Assembly (NCBI GenBank): GCA_026398895.1
Contig: JAPLRZ010000017.1
Span: 1-40,312 of the forward strand
Source of the DNA: Methylococcales bacterium
GTDB lineage: Bacteria; Pseudomonadota; Gammaproteobacteria; Methylococcales; Methylomonadaceae
Reading direction: 5' to 3'
Length of the DNA stretch: 40,312 nucleotides
The translations under genes and the position numbers were made by a program. The notes beneath the pieces were generated by a model. That model was not told the origin of the DNA, did not search any database, and worked only from the letters and a program-made list of their open reading frames with translations. Shown here in pieces: positions 24,964 to 32,479 of the stretch (its first letter is position 1; each line of letters begins with the position of its first letter).

Positions 24964-24996
24964 TGTGGCAAATCGCCGCGTGTCAGATTGTCACAG
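24964..24996 (-). promoter_or_regulatory. Conserved upstream block of small RNA copy 2
   Basis: This is the partner of the block at 24727-24759, with most bases alike and the same 25-base spacing between TTGCCA (24966-24971) and the -10. Its distal part lies inside the last codons of rsmA, which ends at 24983. Confidence 0.4.
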
Positions 24997-25768
24997 GCAC
25001 AAACACATTACTCAATTTAGCAAAATCACTTAAAGAAATATTTTCCGCTCTTAAAATAGGATCAATGCCTAAATCAATCATCGTTTGTTCATCTATCAGT
25101 TTTTTCAAGGAATTACGCAAGGTTTTACGCCGTTGGGAAAAAGCAGCCGTTACCACTGTGTTTAAATTCACCAGACTATTAACCTGCACAGGTGGCTGAG
25201 TATGCGGTACTAAGCGCACTATCGCCGACATCACCTTAGGCACAGGATCAAAACTTTCGGGTGGCACATCAAATAACCATTCGGTCGCGCAATAATATTG
25301 CATCATCACACTGAGTCGCCCGTACTGTTTGCTATTCGGCTCAGCACAAATTCTATTGACCACTTCTTTTTGTAACATAAAAAACATATCTTCGATACAC
25401 GCTGAGTTTGCCAAGATATGAAACATTAACGGCGTGGAAATGTTATACGGTAAATTGCCGATAATCCGCAGTTTGCCATCGGTTGCCAACGCAGAAAAAT
25501 CAAAACGCAAGGCATCAGCACTGTGAATATGTAGATTCTCATAGTGCTTGAATTTATCTTTCAATATCACCACTAAATCTCTATCCAGTTCTACCACTTC
25601 AAGGCGCACACCTTGTTTAAGTAACGGCTCAGTCAACGCACCTAGACCTGGACCTATTTCCACCCAATGTTCATTAGGCTTAGATTCGATACTGGCAATC
25701 ATGCTGTCGATGATGCGGTGGTCTTGCAGAAAATTCTGCCCAAAACGCTTGCGTGCTATGTGGATCAT
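24983..25768 (-). CDS. rsmA: 16S rRNA (adenine1518/1519-N6)-dimethyltransferase
   Basis: RsmA/KsgA dimethylates two adjacent adenines in helix 45 of 16S rRNA during late 30S assembly. The 261 residues (273 in E. coli) start with ARKRFGQNFLQD. The SAM motif EIGPGLGALTE is at about 38-48 and the catalytic NLPYNIS at about 105-111, followed by FMLQKEVVNRICA and the C-terminal FSQRRKTLRNSL. The usual gammaproteobacterial order is pdxA-rsmA-apaG-apaH. Here a dioxygenase gene lies between pdxA and rsmA, and apaG/apaH are absent downstream, replaced by the tandem small RNAs. Confidence 0.97.
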   Translation of the reverse strand: MIHIARKRFGQNFLQDHRIIDSMIASIESKPNEHWVEIGPGLGALTEPLLKQGVRLEVVELDRDLVVILKDKFKHYENLHIHSADALRFDFSALATDGKLRIIGNLPYNISTPLMFHILANSACIEDMFFMLQKEVVNRICAEPNSKQYGRLSVMMQYYCATEWLFDVPPESFDPVPKVMSAIVRLVPHTQPPVQVNSLVNLNTVVTAAFSQRRKTLRNSLKKLIDEQTMIDLGIDPILRAENISLSDFAKLSNVFVPVTI

Positions 25769-25885
25769 GGTTGTATCCTGTTTTATAGTTCCCTTGAACT
25801 AGCATGAAAATTCATCTAATAATACTCTATGTTTATACTGCCAAAACCTAATATAGGTATTGTCATATAGCATAAACAGTTGAAA

Positions 25886-26554
25886 TTATGATGACCAGCT
25901 AATGCCAGTCGGTAATTGGTAATCTGAATATTCAAAGTGCAATATTCTACGCGAAAGCGATTCGCTAGACTTCTCCGAAGCATGTAAAATATGTGGTCGC
26001 ATCACCACTGCGCTGCCAGCAAGTACTTCACAATAAACTACTTGTTCTTGAATAATATGCTCTAACACAGTTCCAGTCGGCAAAATACCAAGCTTATGAG
26101 AACAAGGCATAATTTTAAGACAACCGTTTGCAATCTTTGCGTCATCTAAATGAAATCGAATTGTCACCATTCTCTCCAATACATCAAGTGGCGGCTGAAT
26201 ATGCCAAGCACCTGCTTTTAATGTCCAAAGCTTCCATCCTTCGGCTTCAAAGCGTTCCGACACCGATACCGTTCTGTCTTGATGCCAAGACACCAGCCAG
26301 TTGTTCATTGGTGATTTATCAAAATAAATAGCTCTAACCAATTTTGGCTGACTTGATAAGTAGCGAGATGCAATAGCTAACATCTCGACTGAAGTTGCTA
26401 ATGTGGCTACTTGTTCGACCTGTTGTTCAATACGGCGAATACCACCGCTTAAAGGCTTCACTGTTAATTTCGTAAGTTCTGCAAGTAATGTTTGTACAGT
26501 TTCAAGTGTTAGTACACTTTCTATCATCTCGAAACCTAACTCATCAAAACTCAT
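25886..26554 (-). CDS. Phytanoyl-CoA dioxygenase (PhyH) family protein
   Basis: This 222-residue protein is predicted to be a non-haem Fe(II)/2-oxoglutarate-dependent oxygenase. The iron site is visible as the H-x-D of SWHQDRT (about 90-95) and the distal histidine in [11 protein letters not shown], with the 2-oxoglutarate arginine in [13 protein letters not shown] and [14 protein letters not shown] are typical of the PhyH double-stranded beta-helix. The substrate is unknown; family members hydroxylate lipids, amino acids and secondary metabolites. The start overlaps the end of pdxA by 11 bases, so it is co-translated with it and lies in the middle of a conserved pdxA-rsmA pair. No biosynthetic cluster is nearby. 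Confidence 0.85.
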   Translation of the reverse strand: MSFDELGFEMIESVLTLETVQTLLAELTKLTVKPLSGGIRRIEQQVEQVATLATSVEMLAIASRYLSSQPKLVRAIYFDKSPMNNWLVSWHQDRTVSVSERFEAEGWKLWTLKAGAWHIQPPLDVLERMVTIRFHLDDAKIANGCLKIMPCSHKLGILPTGTVLEHIIQEQVVYCEVLAGSAVVMRPHILHASEKSSESLSRRILHFEYSDYQLPTGISWSS

Positions 26555-27518
26555 TATTCATCCTTAGCGCACATTGTAACGCATATTGCAAACTGCCCAT
26601 GTCCGCCTTACCCGTCCCTGCTAAATCCAGTGCTGTACCGTGATCTACAGAAGTGCGAATAATCGGCAAGCCCAGTGTAATATTAACCGCACGACCAAAG
26701 CCTTTGTATTTCAACACAGGTAAACCTTGGTCATGATACATCGCTAACACGGCATCAGCGGAGTCCAGATACTTCGCGGTAAATAAACTGTCGGCAGGTA
26801 ATGCACCATGCAGATTCAAACCTTGCTGGCGTAAATCATCTAACACGGGATTGATAACGTCTATTTCTTCACGACCTAAATGCCCAGATTCACCCGCATG
26901 AGGATTTAAACCGCACACCAGTATTTTAGGATTAGCGATGTGAAAACGAGTGCGCAAATCGTGATCTAACACCCGTAACACTTTTTCTAATAGTGGCGCG
27001 GTAATGGCTTTACTGACTTCTGACAATGGCAAATGGGTAGTGACTAAGGCGACGCGTAAACCTTCGGTAGCCAGCATCATCACTGGATGTCCACCCGTGA
27101 TGTCGGCGATATATTCAGTATGACCGCTAAACGCAAACCCAGCATCATTGATAATGCCTTTGTGTACAGGTGCGGTGACCATCGCCGCAAATACGCCATT
27201 CAGACAACCGTGCGTTGCTAATTTCAGCGTTTCCAATACATACGCACTGTTTGCTATAGCTAACTGCCCACACTGTACGGGTTCAGCGAGTGCCACAGGT
27301 AAAACTGTTAGCTGCCCTGCCCTGTGTGCTGTTGCGGGTAAGTCGGCATTAAATTCAACAAGCTGTAACGGATAGCCCAATTGCACCGCTCGTTCGATTA
27401 TTAGTTCAGGAGACCCTATTGCAACCAGTTGGCAGGATAAATCCTGTTGCGCCAGTTGAATACACAAATCAACGCCGATACCCGCAGGTTCTCCCAATGT
27501 TAAAGCGATACGTTGCAT
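26544..27518 (-). CDS. pdxA: 4-hydroxythreonine-4-phosphate dehydrogenase
   Basis: PdxA oxidises 4-phosphohydroxy-L-threonine in pyridoxal phosphate synthesis. The 324 residues (329 in E. coli) begin [15 protein letters not shown]. Characteristic segments are [20 protein letters not shown] with metal-site histidine, [21 protein letters not shown] and the late [20 protein letters not shown] plus [20 protein letters not shown]. It is the first gene of a coupled set with the PhyH dioxygenase and rsmA, all on the minus strand. Confidence 0.97.
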   Translation of the reverse strand: MQRIALTLGEPAGIGVDLCIQLAQQDLSCQLVAIGSPELIIERAVQLGYPLQLVEFNADLPATAHRAGQLTVLPVALAEPVQCGQLAIANSAYVLETLKLATHGCLNGVFAAMVTAPVHKGIINDAGFAFSGHTEYIADITGGHPVMMLATEGLRVALVTTHLPLSEVSKAITAPLLEKVLRVLDHDLRTRFHIANPKILVCGLNPHAGESGHLGREEIDVINPVLDDLRQQGLNLHGALPADSLFTAKYLDSADAVLAMYHDQGLPVLKYKGFGRAVNITLGLPIIRTSVDHGTALDLAGTGKADMGSLQYALQCALRMNNEF

Positions 27519-27791
27519 ATTGGTTTAAGCTCAAGATTAAAAAGTGCATCATACTAACACGCGTAGCATCGCTTGTGACAATGCCAGTGTAGTGAGTGAA
27601 ACTTGCGATTAGCTTTATGATTTTATCGTACAGTATCCAACCAATAGTACAGAAAATACATAGCTATGGTTTTTCTGTAGTTTATGGCAACTGTTATGGA
27701 CAGGAAAATGAGATAGAAAACCTTTCTGGTTTTTAAAAGCTGAAATATCTATATATTGGATGTTAGTTGGTAATGGTATTAGTCTTAACTT
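27519..27791. other. Intergenic region between pdxA and pyk
   Basis: No gene is visible. The region should hold the pdxA promoter on the minus strand, but no clear -35/-10 pair stands out. A weak hairpin AAAACC / GGTTTT followed by T occurs at 27717-27734. The pyk-proximal end carries the strong palindrome annotated separately. Confidence 0.4.
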
Positions 27792-27824
27792 AAACCTTCG
27801 AGGTTTTTAAAACCTCGAAGGTTT
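27792..27824. terminator. Strong palindrome after pyk
   Basis: AAACCTTCGAGGTTTT (27792-27807) and AAAACCTCGAAGGTTT (27809-27824) are perfect 16-base arms around a single base, flanked by T and A runs on both sides. It lies seven bases beyond the pyk stop and should terminate the gap-pyk transcript. The AACCTTCGAGGTTTT type is also widespread as a dispersed repeat. Confidence 0.8.
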
Positions 27825-27830
27825 TTAAGC

Positions 27831-29279
27831 TTAAGGTGTTAAACCTTGTCCTACAACAATTACTTTCAACGCATTGGTGCCGCCTTCAACGCCATTCAAA
27901 TCACCTTTAGTGATAATGAATTTGTCGCCGTCTTTAGCTGCATTCCACTTTCTCAGTTCTTTGACGATATTACGATTTACTTCAGCATGGTCTTGATTTT
28001 CGCCCAATTTGAAGTACATTGGAAATACGCCGCGAAACAACGTGACTTTACCCAAGGTTTTTTCTTGCTGGCTAAACGCATAGATAGGAATACCAGAGCT
28101 AATGCGTGACATCCATAACGGTGTTGAACCAGATTCAGTCAAGGCAACAATGCCTTTAACTTTGGTATGATTCGCCATATACATAGCTGACATCGCAATC
28201 GCTTCATCATCACGCTCAAATTGAATATTGACACGATGATCCGAGACTCGCACAACCGCTTGTTTTTCGGCTTCAATACAAATACGGTGCATCGCTTCAA
28301 CGGCTTTAATCGGGTATTTACCCGACGCAGTTTCAGCGGACAACATAATGGCATCAGTACCATCATAAACCGCATTGGCTACGTCAAATACTTCGGCACG
28401 CGTTGGAATTGGATTATCAATCATCGACTCCATCATTTGCGTGGCAGTAATTGCAATACGATTGAGTTCGCGGGTGCGTTTAATCAATAGTTTTTGTATC
28501 GCTGGCAAATTCGCATCACCAATCTCCACGCCTAAATCACCACGCGCTACCATCACTGCATCGGAAGCTAAAATAATCTCATCCATTACGTCAGGCACAA
28601 TCGCTTCAGCCCGTTCGACTTTTGCGACAATACCTGCGTAACAACCGACTTCTTGCAATAAACGACGGGCTTCATCTAAATCCGCACCACAACGTGGAAA
28701 AGAAATAGCGACATAATCGCAACCCATAATGGCGATGGTTTTAATATCTTCTTTATCTTTGTCGGTTAACGCCGCCGCCGATAAACCGCCGCCTAACAAA
28801 TTAATACCTTTGTTATTTGACAACGCGCCAGCAACGACAACGGTGCAATTAACGCGCATATTTTCAACATTAACCACATCTAATACGATACGACCATCAT
28901 CTAACAACAAGCGACTGCCTTTTACCACTTCTAACGCCAATGGTTCATAAGTAATACCCACTTGCGTGTTATCACCCATCAACGGATCAAAATTAATATC
29001 CAGTGCGAAATCTTGACCTTCTTCTAAAATCACTTTCGTGTCTTTGAAGCGAGCAATACGGATTTTAGGGCCTTGTAAATCTGCCAAAATACCGACACGT
29101 CTACCCGTTTTTTTGCTCATTTCGCGAATGGCATTGGCTCTATCAATATGGTCTTGTGCTGAACCGTGGGAAAAATTCATGCGTACCACATCAACGCCTG
29201 CCTCAAATAGACCTTCAAGCACACCTTCTTTATCGGTAGCAGGGCCTAGTGTGGCTAAAATCTTGGTTCTTCTTAGCAT
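27831..29279 (-). CDS. pyk: Pyruvate kinase
   Basis: This is the final glycolytic enzyme, forming ATP and pyruvate from phosphoenolpyruvate. The 482-residue protein (family 470-480) begins RRTKILATLGPATD. It has VRMNFSHGS, the catalytic lysine region GIVAKVERAEAI, the metal-site MVARGDLGVEIG and ATQMMESMI, DVANAVYDGTDAIMLSAETA, and the C-terminal allosteric domain. It starts two bases after the gap stop, so the two form an operon without the pgk that often lies between gap and pyk in proteobacteria. Confidence 0.97.
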   Translation of the reverse strand: MLRRTKILATLGPATDKEGVLEGLFEAGVDVVRMNFSHGSAQDHIDRANAIREMSKKTGRRVGILADLQGPKIRIARFKDTKVILEEGQDFALDINFDPLMGDNTQVGITYEPLALEVVKGSRLLLDDGRIVLDVVNVENMRVNCTVVVAGALSNNKGINLLGGGLSAAALTDKDKEDIKTIAIMGCDYVAISFPRCGADLDEARRLLQEVGCYAGIVAKVERAEAIVPDVMDEIILASDAVMVARGDLGVEIGDANLPAIQKLLIKRTRELNRIAITATQMMESMIDNPIPTRAEVFDVANAVYDGTDAIMLSAETASGKYPIKAVEAMHRICIEAEKQAVVRVSDHRVNIQFERDDEAIAMSAMYMANHTKVKGIVALTESGSTPLWMSRISSGIPIYAFSQQEKTLGKVTLFRGVFPMYFKLGENQDHAEVNRNIVKELRKWNAAKDGDKFIITKGDLNGVEGGTNALKVIVVGQGLTP

Positions 29280-29281
29280 AG

Positions 29282-30295
29282 TTATTCCGCGTTCATTAAA
29301 GCAACAGTGGTATCTAACATACGGTTAGAAAAACCCCATTCGTTATCGTACCAAGACAGCACTTTTACAAAGTTGCCGCCAGTGACTTTGGTTAAAGAGG
29401 CTTCATAGATTGAAGAATGTGGGTTGTGGTTAAAGTCCATAGACACTAAAGGCTCATCGTTAATTGCCAAAATGCCTTTTAATGAACCTGCTGCCGCCGC
29501 TCTTAAAACACTATCAATTTCTTCTTTAGTGGTGTTGCGTGACGCTTGAAAACATAAGTCAACTACAGAAACGTTGATAGTTGGAACGCGCATTGCAAAA
29601 CCATCTAATTTGCCTTTCATTTCTGGCAATACCAAACCTACCGCTGCCGCCGCACCCGTTTTAGTTGGAATCATCGATTGTGTAGCAGAACGCGCACGCA
29701 GTAAATCACTGTGATAAACGTCGGTCAACACTTGATCGTTAGTGTAAGAGTGAATAGTGGTCATTAAGCCATGATCAACACCGATAGTGTCGATTAACGG
29801 TTTAATTAACGGAGCTAAACAGTTAGTGGTGCAAGAGGCGTTAGAAATCACGGTATCAGTGGCTTTTAACGTTTTATGGTTGACACCATAAACAATCGTT
29901 GCATCCACATCACTGCCACCTGGTGCAGAAATGATGACTTTTTTCGCGCCAGCAGCAAGATGTGCAGAAGCTTTTTCTTTGCTCGCGAAGAAACCAGTAC
30001 ATTCATGAACTACATCAACACCTAATTCAGCCCAAGGTAATTTTGAAGGGTCTCTTTCTGCAAGCACGCGAATTCTGTCGCCGTTAATCACGATATAGTC
30101 GCCGTCAACGCTGACATCAAAGCCAAATTTGCCATGAACTGTGTCATATTTAGTTAAATGTGCATTGGTTTTTGAATCACCTAAATCGTTAATTGCCACG
30201 ATTTGAATTTCGTCAGTGCGACCTGATTCATACAGCGCACGCATGATATTACGTCCAATACGACCATAACCATTGATTGCAACTTTAATTGCCAT
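29282..30295 (-). CDS. gap: Glyceraldehyde-3-phosphate dehydrogenase, type I
   Basis: This enzyme oxidises and phosphorylates glyceraldehyde 3-phosphate with NAD(P). The 337 residues show the Rossmann start [14 protein letters not shown], the catalytic cysteine in [13 protein letters not shown], the TIHSYTNDQ loop and the C-terminal [17 protein letters not shown] in the RNA leader lies seven bases before the ATG. It is the first gene of gap-pyk. The leader region (30360-30417) has a perfect 10-bp inverted repeat, GCTCTAACTA / TAGTTAGAGC, that overlaps a TATAGT -10-like sequence and could be an operator. Confidence 0.97.
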   Translation of the reverse strand: MAIKVAINGYGRIGRNIMRALYESGRTDEIQIVAINDLGDSKTNAHLTKYDTVHGKFGFDVSVDGDYIVINGDRIRVLAERDPSKLPWAELGVDVVHECTGFFASKEKASAHLAAGAKKVIISAPGGSDVDATIVYGVNHKTLKATDTVISNASCTTNCLAPLIKPLIDTIGVDHGLMTTIHSYTNDQVLTDVYHSDLLRARSATQSMIPTKTGAAAAVGLVLPEMKGKLDGFAMRVPTINVSVVDLCFQASRNTTKEEIDSVLRAAAAGSLKGILAINDEPLVSMDFNHNPHSSIYEASLTKVTGGNFVKVLSWYDNEWGFSNRMLDTTVALMNAE

Positions 30296-30359
30296 TGAGT
30301 TTCTCCAGAGTGATGAGCTATCTATTAATAATAAAAGTGTGCCTAAGCACGTCGAAAAC

Positions 30360-30417
30360 GCTCTAACTATACCAAAATAGTAGGCACTTAGTCTATGTGA
30401 GGATAGCTAGTTAGAGC
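30360..30417. promoter_or_regulatory. Inverted repeat upstream of gap
   Basis: GCTCTAACTA (30360-30369) and TAGTTAGAGC (30408-30417) are perfect arms separated by 38 bases, about 65-120 bases upstream of the gap ATG. On the minus strand TATAGT in the first arm resembles a -10. It is a candidate operator and promoter; no matching -35 is clear. Confidence 0.35.
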
Positions 30418-30711
30418 AAACGAGCATAAATATCAAGCTAAAAAATCACACCGTTTCTCAAAATGACTTTAAAATACTTTCGTTTTATATTCAATTTGAA
30501 AGCTTGTTTTTAGCTGTTTAAACCAATTTATAGAGAATAGGAGTTACATATTGACAGGTATGAGTAATGCCAAACCTGTAAAGAAACAGCGAAACCATGA
30601 GCATTTCACACGATAGCATTAACCTATTTTTGTACCGAGAAGCGTATACACGCTTGGATTTATTTTTACAGAAAAACCACGCTATTACTAACGAGGCAAT
30701 TTTATATAGCA

Positions 30712-31012
30712 CGCTGCCCTGATTGTTTCGGTTTATTTTTTGCACCCGATGAACTTGAAGCGTTACTCGATTGTTCAGTAACACACGTTCACCACGTCAA
30801 TCTTCAATTGCTCGACAACATTAATAAAGAACGCTACCAGAAAGAAACCCACATCCACTATGTTAAATGTCCTGTGTGTCAGATATTCATGAACCGCGTT
30901 AATTTTGCTTATCGTAGTAGATAAGTGCAGAGAACACGACGTATGGCTTAATAGCGGTGAATTAATCCATTTGCTGGAATGGAAAAAAGCGGGCGGGCAA
31001 GTTTCGCATTAA
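30712..31012 (+). pseudogene. Frameshifted zinc-finger (zf-TFIIB type) protein gene
   Basis: The plus strand reads RCPDCFGLFFAPDELEALLD, later YVKCPVCQIFMNRVNFAYRS, then stops. In the next frame it continues VDKCREHDVWLNSGELIHL and LEWKKAGGQVSH with a TAA at 31010-31012. The two pieces together give the CPxC...NFAYRS-(GVI)-VD-C--H-xWL-xGEL-xL-EW pattern of zf-TFIIB proteins. About 11 bases seem to be missing at the join near 30921, between similar GTA sequences, so a small deletion broke the gene. Further upstream a 41-codon open frame from the ATG at 30597 (MSISHDSINLFLYREAYTR) overlaps the start in another frame and may be the decayed 5' part. Its function when intact is unknown. Confidence 0.7.
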
Positions 31013-31114
31013 TCCTCAAAAGTTTAGTTTGTAGCTTGAGGTGAGGCATGAACTCAAACAAGCCGATGAGCAATACGCAAACATCTCAACAGAATATTAA
31101 AATACGATGCTCAG

Positions 31115-31540
31115 CTACTCAGTTGCGTGTTCAAAATCAAGTAATTCATCTAACAAAGCATCGCAAATTTTGACACTTTGTTTATACCCTTCACAGTCAA
31201 TGAGAAAGTTATATCTATATTCTTCTGCACAGACAGTGATAACTTGCAATGCCATAAAGTATTTATTTTTATCTGTTCTAAATTGCGTATTAGCAATAAC
31301 TTCTTCCAACAGCCTCTGTAATTTATGGGTTTTGCTGTATGAGCCAAATTCACTTTTTGTCTCTAATAAATGCTTAAAAAATAACTCCAACATTTGTTGA
31401 TAATGAAAACAGTGAATAGAGCAGTCTTTTATATTGGTGTTGTTCAAAACATCTATTGCAACGGCGTGTCCCCACGATTTTCCTGCCAGATTTTCTACAT
31501 TTTCAAACGGCTTAAGTTTTTCTTGATACATATTATTCAT
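31115..31540 (-). CDS. HEPN domain-containing protein
   Basis: This 141-residue helical protein has a segment CFHYQQMLELFFKHLLETK followed by YSKTHKLQRLLEEV, the pattern of HEPN domains. Many HEPN proteins are RNases in toxin-antitoxin or defence pairs and carry an R-x4-6-H motif in the last helix. Here the corresponding stretch appears to be RYNFLIDCEG, without the histidine, so it may be catalytically inactive or of a non-toxin subfamily. No MNT nucleotidyltransferase partner is adjacent. The next gene on the same strand is a conserved unknown 140 bases upstream. An alternative start is not evident. Confidence 0.65.
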   Translation of the reverse strand: MNNMYQEKLKPFENVENLAGKSWGHAVAIDVLNNTNIKDCSIHCFHYQQMLELFFKHLLETKSEFGSYSKTHKLQRLLEEVIANTQFRTDKNKYFMALQVITVCAEEYRYNFLIDCEGYKQSVKICDALLDELLDFEHATE

Positions 31541-31680
31541 CTAGTTTTGAAATAGTTGCAAAAACAAGCTCGCGTAGCTTGGGGTGAGGGTCGAATCCCA
31601 ATATTGACACAGAGTGGTTTGTTTTTGTTGAGGTTTGCAAGCCTATCATTCCCAACACATCAACGCAAATAGTAGGCGGA
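31541..31680. other. Spacer with dispersed repeat copy B
   Basis: This short non-coding stretch contains a copy (31575-31601) of a palindromic repeat with the core TTGGGGTGAGGG-TCGAATCCCAA. Related copies lie at 31032-31059, 33975-33999, 39533-39557 and 39627-39654. Confidence 0.5.
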
Positions 31681-32214
31681 CTACGCTCTACCTATCTTGC
31701 GAGTGGGTTTCGGTAATTGGCAATCACGATCAAACGGCAGCGGTTCGTGGCTTGGTAAGACATCATCAGGAAACTCTTTAAGCCAAAATGCACGGTCATC
31801 ATCGTCAGCATAATATTTCAGGTAGAGGTCGGTATCCGCTTGGCTACCGCTACTCACCAAATCAATATGACAATTCATGTTCATCATATCGCCTGATTGA
31901 AAAACCGTTTCTTCTCGCAAAACATCCTCATAAAGCAGGGTGTATAGTTCACGATCACTTAAATGATCTGTACTCTCCAGATAGATAGCCAGCAATGAAA
32001 GCGCGTTAATGACTTCCCATAATTTAGCACTGAGTTCAGTCTCTGACAGCTCGCTTGCAGGCGGTAGAGAAATACCTGAGTCCAGCAAAAATTCAAAAGG
32101 TTGTCTCCATTCAGCTTCATCAAATGCGTCAACATAATTTTTGAACTGTTCTGCGATTTCTTCGGGGCAGTCGTCAGATATTTCAAAATTAATATCATCA
32201 GTTTTATTTGTCAT
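31681..32214 (-). CDS. Conserved hypothetical protein, 177 aa
   Basis: I cannot assign a function. The protein is very acidic, with an N-terminal DINFEISDDCPEEIAEQF, a central LSETELSAKLWEVINALSLL, then YLESTDHLSDRELYTLLYED and HIDLVSSGSQADTDLYLKYY, and a proline-rich basic tail (LPSHEPLPFDRDCQLPKPTR). I recall similar unannotated proteins with the phrases ESTDHLSDRELYT and IDLVGSGS in diverse bacteria, so it is probably a real, transferred family. There is no signal peptide, membrane segment or recognised catalytic motif. A GGAGT ribosome site precedes the ATG. Confidence 0.7.
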   Translation of the reverse strand: MTNKTDDINFEISDDCPEEIAEQFKNYVDAFDEAEWRQPFEFLLDSGISLPPASELSETELSAKLWEVINALSLLAIYLESTDHLSDRELYTLLYEDVLREETVFQSGDMMNMNCHIDLVSSGSQADTDLYLKYYADDDDRAFWLKEFPDDVLPSHEPLPFDRDCQLPKPTRKIGRA

Positions 32215-32302
32215 TTGGACTCCTTAGTTGCATATAAGCTCATTGTAATCATGTTCATGTATTAAGCGAATTACTTCGTTACTCGTTGCGTCACTGCCCA
32301 CA

Positions 32303-32362
32303 GTTAAGCCGTTCGTACTGAGCTGTGAGCTTGTCGAACAGTCGAAGCATGAATGGCTTAAC
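32303..32362. repeat. Palindromic GAGCTTGTCGAAC element
   Basis: Imperfect arms GTTAAGCCGTTCGTAC and GCATGAATGGCTTAAC face each other with GAGCTTGTCGAAC between them. It resembles the right-hand palindrome at 10351-10434. It overlaps the stop of the broken ygiD gene. Confidence 0.6.
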
Positions 32363-32479
32363 TAAACACCACACTACGCATACTCAAAGAACCCAAATCC
32401 ATGTCTTCGTTAAAAAATTGTACGGAATCTGTGTTATCTCTTAAACCCAGTGCATACAGCAATGGCAAATAATGTTCAT
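32358..32479 (-). pseudogene. ygiD: C-terminal fragment of a YgiD-like dioxygenase
   Basis: The minus strand reads SDEHYLPLLYALGLRDNTD, continues SVQFFNEDMDLGSLSMRSVV, and then stops. This matches the conserved C-terminus of YgiD/4,5-DOPA extradiol dioxygenase family proteins (HYLPLLY-LG, GSLSM-SV). The fragment ends abruptly at the left end of a tnpB element. The N-terminus of the same gene lies on the other side of the element at 33789-33866. Confidence 0.7.

Larger units (their letters stand above)
24590..24982 (-). other. Intergenic region holding two tandem small-RNA units
   Basis: There is no protein gene here. The region contains two copies of a unit made of an upstream block, a -10 element, a ~92-nt transcribed segment and an intrinsic terminator, all on the minus strand. 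They lie downstream of rsmA, whose last codons overlap the upstream block of the rsmA-proximal copy. The 70-odd bases between the units (about 24763-24836) hold nothing I recognise. Confidence 0.7.

Noticed and set aside
27717..27734. Hairpin AAAACC/GGTTTT as a terminator
   Set aside because: The stem is weak and no gene ends there in the right direction.
30518..30784. 88-codon minus-strand open frame
   Set aside because: It is antisense to the zf-TFIIB remnant, which has clear protein motifs on the plus strand.
31115..32214. HEPN gene plus 177-aa gene as a toxin-antitoxin pair
   Set aside because: The neighbour has no nucleotidyltransferase or antitoxin motif, the genes are 140 bases apart with a repeat between, and the HEPN active-site histidine is not seen.
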